A DNA stretch of 64,000 nt from Zhengitettix transpicula (Eukaryota; Arthropoda; Insecta; Orthoptera; Tetrigidae): the NCBI GenBank assembly GCA_037074705.1, contig CM073590.1, positions 161,818,746 through 161,882,745 on the forward strand, read 5' to 3'. Both the position numbers and the translations under genes were made by a program. Under the pieces are notes generated by a model. The model did not search any database. It had not been told where the DNA came from and saw only the letters and a program-made list of their open reading frames with translations. How positions within the stretch are numbered: position 1 is the stretch's first letter; each line of letters begins with the position of its first letter. This document shows, piece after piece, positions 57,120 to 64,000 of this stretch.

Positions 57120-57353
57120 TATTGGTATGGAAATGAAAGAGAGGTAGGTTGTGGCTTACCAGAAAGTGAAGTGTGGTGTCGCCTTAAGGAACTGAAGGTT
57201 GTTCTTCAAATTTTCGGAGGCTCTCAGCCTTCTTCTTCAGGAAGGAGGCTGAGAGCCTCCAAAAATTTGAAGAACCTTCAGTTCCTTATGGCGACACCGC
57301 ACTTCGCTTTCAGGTAAGCCACAACCTACCTCTCTTTCCTTTCCATACCAATA
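57120..57353. repeat. Palindromic PLE-end foldback, about 108 bp arms
   Basis: ATTGGTATGG...GGAGGCTCTCAGCCT (57121-57230) pairs with AGGCTGAGAGCCTCC...CCATACCAAT (57246-57353) around a 15 bp loop. Both arms equal the last about 105 bp of the PLE at 45.9-49.7 kb. It is therefore two PLE 3' ends joined head to head with all coding sequence gone. It lies only 73 bp from exon 4. Confidence 0.9.
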
Positions 57354-57425
57354 TTTCTATTATTTTTGACAATGTCATATCTTTACTTATATCATATATA
57401 GTAGTAGTACCATCATTATAATTAC

Positions 57426-57572
57426 CTCTTCGAAACATAGCAAAATACTGCTCCCATTCACATTCATAATAATATCAATGTGGTAGATTAAAAACAAAAC
57501 TTCATCTAGAATTTGGTACGTAAATGATGCGAGATTGTCACATATATAAACTAACTTCTCAATACTTATTTC
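57426..57572 (-). CDS. Nipped-B-like: Nipped-B-like gene, exon 4
   Basis: Acceptor CATTTTTGTTTCAG, donor GAAGAG|GTAATT, 49 codons in phase 0 at both ends. EKLVYICDNLASFTYQILDE and FLIYHIDIIMNVNGSSIL correspond to the highly conserved YIADNLACFPYQTQEEPLFI and HHIDITLSVSGSNLL block of NIPBL. It is the most diagnostic exon, with about half of the positions identical. The intron downstream (57425-45722) is 11.7 kb. Confidence 0.9.
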
Positions 57573-58259
57573 CTGAAACAAAAATGAGGTAGGTTAGAAA
57601 TAATATAAAAATTGATAAAGCATAGTCTATTTTAAACAAACTAATAATATATATTCACACTGTTCCTTCCCTGAACATTTTCATTTGGCAAATCAAATGA
57701 ACACATCAAAAATGCATCACCAATCACAACTATACAGTTATGATGCTTTATATGTCTTGACATATGGAAGAAGTTAAGTAATGAATTTATTATTCTATAA
57801 GTACCTGACTTATACTACACTATGTACTTTGATAGTTTTCAATCAAATAAATTGAATTGAATTACTAGAAAAAGATTCTATCTAGTTTATTATACAATTA
57901 CTATGAATCTGTTTTCTTATTTTTTGGTCTGTTATGCTGCAATCATATACTACTATCAACCAAATAAATAAACCATCAAGAATACAACAAACAGTGGTGT
58001 CACAAATAATGAGCCTAAAGAACAAAAATTAACATTGACCATAACAGATGAAATGAGTAAATAAACGGGAATAACGTGGCACATTCAAAATAGTTTATAT
58101 GAATAGTAGACAAAATGACTATGCTATGTTTTACCATTAAAAGACATCAAACTTTAAGCAGTGAGCTATTAAAATTTAAGAAATGCTCTACCATTTGACT
58201 CTCTTTTTTTTCAGATACTAATAATATTATCTCATTATTTCTCAAAATGTATTTGAAAT
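57573..58259. other. Intron 3 DNA, nothing recognised
   Basis: AT-rich sequence without repeats or ORFs worth naming. Confidence 0.4.
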
Positions 58260-58973
58260 TATGGTGTGTTTTGAGACGAGTCTGTATTCAGAGTTTCAGG
58301 GACCACGACTGAGCCAAAGTGTTTTTGGAAGCTGAGAAATGTTGTATTGAGAGTCCCCAGTTCTGGAATTGCAAGTCACCAGTTTGGAATTATATGTGTC
58401 TGTTGCCATAATCGAGTAATCATCCAAATTTTTAAGAGGACAGAGAACAAAGCTATCAACAGTTAGTATCAGAAACTGATTAGTGTTTGAAAACTAAAAT
58501 ACCTTAAATTTAGTGCAAAATGGCCTCTTTGTGATGTGTTAAGTGAGATCGAGCCCAGATGACCAGACAAGGGTAAAGTAGATAAAAGGAATTGTCTTAA
58601 TTGTAAACTTTGTAGTGTATATATAATTAACATCACATTTAAGATTTTGATCGTTTCATTTAAAATAATAATAATTTAAGTCAGGAATTTTTTTGTCTTG
58701 TAAAATTTAATTGTTACTTTATGTAACTATCCTTATTGGAGGCCTGATAAGCAGCCCTGAAAATTAAGTTTCCTTTATAGAGCCGTGCCACAACAATATT
58801 TGTAAATTTCCACAAAGATAAAATTTTGTTTTATTAAATTAGTTTTGTTATATTTTAAATTGTTGTTTTCATTTCAATCCTTTCATTTTTAACTTTTAAT
58901 TTGTTTATTACAAAATTGGCACCTCAGCGTGGGGTTTATCTTCAGTTAATAATAATAAATATTGATTATTACG
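58260..58973 (+). mobile_element. LTR-like element with PBS-like motif, diverged
   Basis: GGAGGCCTGATAAGCAGCCC (58738) matches the shared block of the other LTR-like elements. The 3' part ends TTTATTACA, followed by PBS-like TGGCACCTCAGCGTGGGG (58917-58934), a tail and GATTATTACG against ATATAT. The 5' boundary is approximate. Confidence 0.5.
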
Positions 58974-59039
58974 ATATATATTGCAATATTCACTAATGTT
59001 GTTATTAATATAATTTTAAAATTTTCAATTGTAAATCTT

Positions 59040-59690
59040 GTTGTGTAAGATATTGAAAGTATGTTTTTTATCAGTCAGGGTGGCATGAGAATTCTGAAAC
59101 CAGTATGTAGTTCTTTTGCCTTGGCAACAGGGTAGTAAGTAAAATGGTGACCCGCTGACATTTGTCTGGACAGTGAGAGGCCGGCTATGCCAATTTCTAT
59201 TGTGTACGTGAGCAGAATTCTGTAGTCTGTATCTCTAAAGGAATTTAATTGTGTGTGCTGAGAAAGTGGCCAGTTTTCAAAATTAAGTGTTTTTCTTTGT
59301 TTTAAATTTGTGATTTGAGTAAATTCTGTGCTTGGAGATTGATCATAAATAGTATGTAGAAGAGTTTATTTTAAATTTGGTAAATATCTTGTAAACCTTA
59401 AATTATTATTGTACCATCAAATTTCATTTCATTTTGTTTGTATTTGAGGGGAATATTTTAAAGTATAGCATTCAGTAATTTAATCTGAACAACTTTTCTT
59501 GTAAATTTTATAACTCATTTTAATTCTATACTTTTCAAGAGGCCTGATAAAAACCCTGGGATAAAAATAAGAATCTCATTTAAATAAATAGCAGTAGCAA
59601 AATTTATGTAAAATTTGTGCAAAATAAATTTTGTTTTAATAAATTCTTCATATTTCACATTAATTAAATTTCAGTTTATTATTTCTAACC
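59040..59690 (+). mobile_element. LTR-like fragment, same superfamily
   Basis: AGAGGCCTGATAAAAACCCTGG (about 59538) and the AT-rich segment after it (AATTTTGTTTTAATAAATT) parallel 58738-58860 in the neighbouring element. No PBS-like motif follows, so the 3' end is truncated or diverged. Confidence 0.4.
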
Positions 59691-59959
59691 TGCCACTAAA
59701 TATTAAGAAATGCTATAAAATTTGATAAATTGAAAATTTCATTAATATGGTTTAAATTGTAAAGTATAGTAATACTTAAATTTCTTCAAATAATTTGAAA
59801 GTCAATATAACATTAAATTGTGTTTCAAAGTTAAATACAGTTAATCATTAAATATCTTCAAGTTGTATAGTATAGTAATTGGCTTTGAAACATTAAATTA
59901 AATTTGTTTAAAAGGTTTTTATTTGTATATTATAACATATAAACATGAGTAAGGATGTG

Positions 59960-60110
59960 ACATCAGTAAATAATTAGAATAAATTGTATAGAAAAGATAT
60001 AGAGAAAGGTAGTGGCTCATCTAAAATTAAAGAAGGAGGTTTCCAACCAGGATTGAAGGAAGTTCAAATTTTTAGAGGCACTAGACTCCTTCTTCAGGGG
60101 GATAGTACAT
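59960..60110 (-). repeat. PLE-terminus relative
   Basis: The minus strand reads CCCCTGAAGAAGGAGTCTAG, GCCTCTAAAAATTTGAAC, then GCCACTACCTTTCTCTAT, aligning with the PLE 3' end and its hammerhead-like core. It lies 85 bp from exon 3. Confidence 0.5.
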
Positions 60111-60194
60111 TTCATGTACCAACCAGCACTTTCCTGCTGAATGTGTCTAAATTACATTTACAAATGTTAACATTAACATTGGGCATAAACAAAC

Positions 60195-60488
60195 CTGTTT
60201 ATTAAATAACTGAAGAACATTTTTGATGAAGTTATGTCTTGAATTTCTAGTGGTTTGGATAATATCATAGACAACATTATTAACTGCAATGTTATTCTGA
60301 TTTACACCTCGAGGGATTTTCTTATCATCCAACAAACATTGTACTTCCTGTGATAGCAATATGCCCTTCACTGCCATAGATTTCATAGCATAGGGATACT
60401 TCAATGTGACTTTTCTTAACTCTGTCTCTGCTGATTGTTTAAACACATGTACATCTTCAGTGGCTGCACAAATAAGATGTGGAACAAA
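60195..60488 (-). CDS. Nipped-B-like: Nipped-B-like gene, exon 3
   Basis: Acceptor TTTAAATTTCAG, donor CAG|GTTTGT, 98 codons in phase 0. It opens FVPHLICAATEDVHVFKQSA, runs through LKYPYAMKSMAVKGILLSQE, then NNVVYDIIQTTRNSRHNFI and ends LQLFNKQ. This aligns along its whole length with the NIPBL segment that begins VPYLIAMGTD, includes KYAGFIHMKA..G.K.SYQVQ and ends RRAFLISLLNLFDD. These are HEAT repeats of the SCC2 hook. Identity is low for a protein so conserved among animals. Confidence 0.9.
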
Positions 60489-62273
60489 CTGAAATTTAAA
60501 TCAAAAGGAAGCACAATTACAATTGAGGGAAATGTAACCAATTTTATTCAAATAAAAACTGTCTTATGCAATTCATTTTTATCATTATGATAAAAATAAA
60601 TTTAAGATAACTCCTTATAGATACAATCACCAGAGCATTTAAATACCCTAAGAAAGCAGAAGGAGCCATTGATCATTCTGTCTAGCACACAAAATTTGTC
60701 CTATTCAATGAGAAGAAATCCTTCCCAATTCTTAGAAAGACAAAATTACCACTAAATAATTTCCCATTTTATCTTTAGGTTTACCACGAGCATTTTACTT
60801 CTACTCCCTCTGTCAATCAATTTATAAAGTATCCTTAGCAATGCTATTGTTAAATTCCCAAGCATTTTTATGTTTACAACAGATTGGAACTCCAATTATC
60901 TGAAATGAACAGGGATAAACCCTCCTTGAATGATCTATTTTTTCTGATATTAGAAATAAAGGGACATGTACTTCCATAAATACATATTATGTATTAACAA
61001 TACATATTATGTTAAAAATGTTCCAGGTTTTCTAAATAATATATATTTTATCATGTGCAACATCCATCAAATTTCCTCCCACAATATTAAATGGTTGAAT
61101 CCCAAATCTCATCTAACCAAGCAGCCAGCATTTGAAGACTTGAAATTTATATGCCTCCTTAGAAAATTTTTTGTTATGAAAAGTTTGTTTTGTATATGAG
61201 GTCTAGGAATAGGCATTACTTTGTCCCTTTGCTATGCAAACCAATTAGCTTTGCTAATTTTAGTAGAAGAAGAACAATTTCTGGTCATCTGTGGAGAGTG
61301 GCTGTTTCAAGTGTCACTGTCATTAGTCTATGTAATCACCACTGCTATCATTTTTGTTACTTATGATATTGTATGCTCAGAACTGTCTTCAACCATCAGG
61401 CATCTCATGATTGTCTAGCACACTTGTCCTTCACAGTTCTTCCAATATCTGCTTCTTTCTCCCTACTTCTCATTAAGTCAAGCCCAATCAATACAACTCT
61501 AGCATGGTTCTTTCCATACTTGCAATTTGTACAAAACTATGTGATTTAAGATTGACACTTTTTATACATATCAATCCTTTTAACTGCATTTATTAAAGTT
61601 ACAATATCATATTCAATACAATCATTGATACAATTTGTCAATATTGATGCTTCTTTTCACATCTGATATTAAATATTCTGTTTACAATGCCCAAAGTACA
61701 ATATTTCCTCCTTTTAATTTCTGTTTATAGTGTACGTGTACATACATATTGTCGAAATATTACAAGATTCTCCACTGTTGCCTTTTTAGCACCTATTTGT
61801 AGAAGAAATTGTTGGCTTTATGTGGGAGCAACAATATTTTTGAAAGTATCATTGGAATTTAATTTTGACTTATATCTGCTGATGAAACAAAATTTTTCTA
61901 ATTGTATCCATAGATTTTTTAAAATTATATTTACATCATATTATTTTTATTTAAATGTAGATTTGCAATATGGCTCTCCATCCTTCTTTGCCAGGTCATG
62001 TTATTTTCTGCGTCTAACATTCCAAATAATTTGATCTATATATTATATACTGTCTTCATTGCCTTTGCCCTCAATTGTGCCTTCCATAACTGAGTTCACT
62101 ACATTTGGATGTCTTGAGTATTTGTCACATCAACTTGTCTATCTTTTGTGTTCCAGTGTTTTAATACTTCCACTTAGTTCTTTTTAAAGAATTGTAGAAC
62201 ATGTTTTAAAAAACTAAAAGCTAAATCAGAATATTTGTGTAAACTTAACTTAAATTTTTAACAAGTAACTTAC
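60489..62273. other. Intron 2 DNA
   Basis: No repeat is firmly identified. A 115-codon + ORF (61687-62034) has a hydrophobic, low-information sequence and is not called; some minus-strand stretches could be LINE debris. Confidence 0.35.
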
Positions 62274-62464
62274 AGTAACAGGATTCAAGATTCCTTGAGA
62301 AATGAGCATATGGATGATTTTAAATACTCCATAACGTATTGGGCAATATGAATGTTTGTAAGCAGCCAATATACTTTCAATGTGTAACTGGAAAATTTTA
62401 GCCGTAATTTCAGACAACTCGTCTCCTAATTGTTTCAAGCTTTCTTTTTTAGATTTTTGTTTTG
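62274..62464 (-). CDS. Nipped-B-like: Nipped-B-like gene, exon 2
   Basis: Acceptor AAATTATAG, donor ACT|GTAAGT. The frame, completing a serine codon from exon 1, reads KQKSKKESLKQLGDELSEIT, KIFQLHIESILAAYKHSYC, then GVFKIIHMLISQGILNPVT. It matches NIPBL's WKK..KQEDLKEMGD, IMQLYLKQVLEAFFH and LTLNQGLIHPVQ landmarks in the same spacing. Confidence 0.9.
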
Positions 62465-62641
62465 CTATAATTTGAAATACACATTATTAAATTACAACAT
62501 AATTTTCCACATATTTCATGTTCTATTTCAGATTTTTTACAAAAAATTAACAAACAGAGAAAAACTACCTTTACAATAACCTTGAAAACATAATAAAACA
62601 TGCAGAGAATGCAGCTTTTTTAATTAAAATTATCTACTTAC

Positions 62642-62708
62642 ATTTTCCATCTTGAAAAACAAGCTGATGTTCAAAATCTTTCAAAAACTCCTGGAAAGTG
62701 CATAAAAC
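62642..62708 (-). CDS. Nipped-B-like: Nipped-B-like gene, exon 1 of those identified
   Basis: The gene encodes an SCC2-family cohesin loader, a nuclear HEAT-repeat protein that with SCC4 loads cohesin onto DNA. This exon (acceptor TTATTGCAG, donor AAT|GTAAGT) reads VLCTFQEFLKDFEHQLVFQD, matching VLKNLQTYLQEED in NIPBL. The seven exons (62708 to 43555, minus) total 1,206 nt with every junction in frame. They give 401 residues that cover the family's C-terminal HEAT region without gaps. Earlier exons lie beyond the window or were not recognised. The protein is more diverged than expected for an insect orthologue and lacks the usual C-terminal tail, so a fast-evolving paralogue is possible. It is not obviously a pseudogene: no stop or frameshift. 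Confidence 0.85.
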
Positions 62709-63464
62709 CTGCAATAAGATTTTTATTTAATGACTTTACTTTTACTGATTAGCTTACTGCAGCAGTATGATGTTACTTATAACTAAGCTAAATTTGTGCT
62801 CATAGTCAGGTTTAAGCCATAACACAAAGACAGTACATGTCAAACAGAACTGAAATATTGTCATTCCTTAAGCCAAAGAGCAGACTCCAAGTTTTATGTT
62901 ATAGCAGTCACTATTTAGTGATGTGTGTACTTGCTTTATGTTATAACTATGACAATAACTTATTTAATGTAATACTACACTAGTATAAATTATGTGTGAC
63001 TTTTCATAAGTGAATGAGCAAAACATTGAAAAAAGAAATGCAAACAGATGAATATTCCGATATCTTTAGTCTGGAAGATGACATCAGATCTATTGGTCAT
63101 CAAAAGGTCACATGTTAATCACTGTCGTACTCAAGTGTAAACCCAAGAGCTCTTTCTACAAATAAATTTTTGGTGCTTCCAAAACTCAAATTCACTATCA
63201 AATACATTTATGAAAGATTTGTTCCACTATAAAAACACTTTTGATTGATTTCAAGGTCAAAATATTCTCATTTAAAAGGATTCATTTGCACACATTGAAA
63301 ATGCTTAATTAAAAATTACATTAAATCAATCATTTGACATTATGGAACATTACAAACTAATTAATATATTTCACCACCAACCTATGTCCACAAACTTAAT
63401 TTTTCCACATATTTCAGGTTTTAAGACAATTAGTTCCATACTTTACCCAATATTATATGATCTT
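62709..63464. other. Intron or upstream DNA, nothing recognised
   Basis: No exon could be identified here that continues the gene upstream. Confidence 0.35.
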
Positions 63465-63910
63465 GGATAGTCAGTAACGATAGAAATAAATAAAGGTTGG
63501 GAATACACTGTGAAGAAAGCATATGCTATAATAAACATTAATATAGGAAAGAGAGACTGTAAGGTCAACTTAACTGAAATCAATAGTTGGTTCATTCAGG
63601 CTGAGGAGAGAGAATATTACAAATTTTCAAGAGCCTATATATATATATATATATATATATATAATGTAGCATTGTCAAATTACTTCAATTGGATTGGAAA
63701 AGGAGATAGAGAGTGGCTGACTTCCCTTAAATAAAAAGTTGGCATCACCAGACTGGGAAACAGTAACATGTATATTTTTAAATGGTCTAAGCCACCTTCT
63801 TCAGGTCAGGTATGACTGAATATTGTACCAATGACATGACATTCAGTCCTGAAGAATGGGGCGCAGGCACTAAAAAATTTAACAAAACTGGAGACACCAA
63901 CTCTCCATTT
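63465..63910 (-). repeat. PLE-terminus relatives around an (AT)n tract
   Basis: 63465-63500 (CTTGGATAGTCAGTAACGATAG..) resembles the arm of the 50718 foldback. 63545-63635 matches the 51081/56750 sequence. (AT)n occupies 63637-63663. 63664-63910 is a degraded foldback with GTAGCATTGTCAAATTACTT, a CCTTCTTCAGG, then CCTGAAGAATGG, aligning with the palindromic PLE end at 57120-57385. Confidence 0.5.
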
Positions 63911-64000
63911 AAATACACATAACTAGAGAGAAATAGCTAGTCGTGCCAAAATACAATGCACAGACATTCACTTACTTGGTATTACAGTAGCAGTATGCTG

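Noticed and set aside
61687..62034. 115-codon + ORF in intron 2
   Set aside because: Hydrophobic, AT-driven composition, antisense to the gene, no motif.
63971..64000. Upstream exon of the Nipped-B-like gene ending at a GTAAGTG donor
   Set aside because: The phase required to join exon 1 (62708) would read a TAA just before this donor, and the few visible codons do not match the family. Too little sequence to decide.

Overview
This is a eukaryotic, AT-rich window, almost certainly from an arthropod and probably an insect with a large, repeat-filled genome. It contains no operons, ribosome binding sites, rRNA or CRISPR array. The mobile elements point to an insect: mariner, Jockey-clade LINEs, Penelope-like elements (PLEs) and Gypsy-type LTR debris. 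The species cannot be named from the sequence. A polyneopteran insect is only a guess.

The one multi-exon gene I can name is on the minus strand between about 62.7 and 43.55 kb. Seven exons encode the C-terminal HEAT-repeat part of Nipped-B/NIPBL/SCC2, the cohesin loader. All six exon junctions have GT/AG boundaries and keep frame, and the exons sum to 1,206 nt (402 codons with the stop). The protein is unusually diverged and stops soon after the HEAT region. Its 11.7 kb fourth intron (45.7-57.4 kb) is packed with mobile DNA.

Layout. 0-8 kb: a PLE 3' fragment, a tRNA-like SINE head, an LTR-plus-PBS element, a MITE, two foldbacks, a dead mariner and a solo LTR with a clean 4 bp target duplication. 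8-14.4 kb: three head-to-tail poly(A) retroposon tails, then elements separated by (AT)n tracts. 15-26 kb: a candidate single-exon ORF, two further mariners in opposite orientations, several LINE reverse-transcriptase remnants, and a Jockey copy split by a younger retroposon with a visible 9 bp duplication. 26-38 kb: mostly anonymous AT-rich DNA with two candidate terminal exons (30.16 and 31.91 kb), a GC-rich island (34.8 kb), a Jockey copy carrying a nested MITE, and an RTE-like remnant. 38-43.5 kb: a decayed LINE, then a 3.3 kb degenerate satellite-like array ending next to the gene's stop codon. 43.5-64 kb: the Nipped-B-like gene, with a Penelope pair in its large intron, AT-anchored LTR-like elements, a near-perfect foldback, a Gypsy integrase remnant with an inverted LTR piece, and a hAT fragment.

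The most unusual recurring signals are three. First, diverged elements share one architecture: TGTAAT start, about 1 kb LTR, PBS-like TGGC..AACGTGGGG, 35-75 bp tail, then TATTACA followed by ATAT. Second, a hammerhead-like core (CTGANGA, hairpin, GAAA) recurs in the PLE-related foldbacks. Third, a young PLE is fused to an inverted 5'-truncated copy of itself. All calls were made by eye without database searches.
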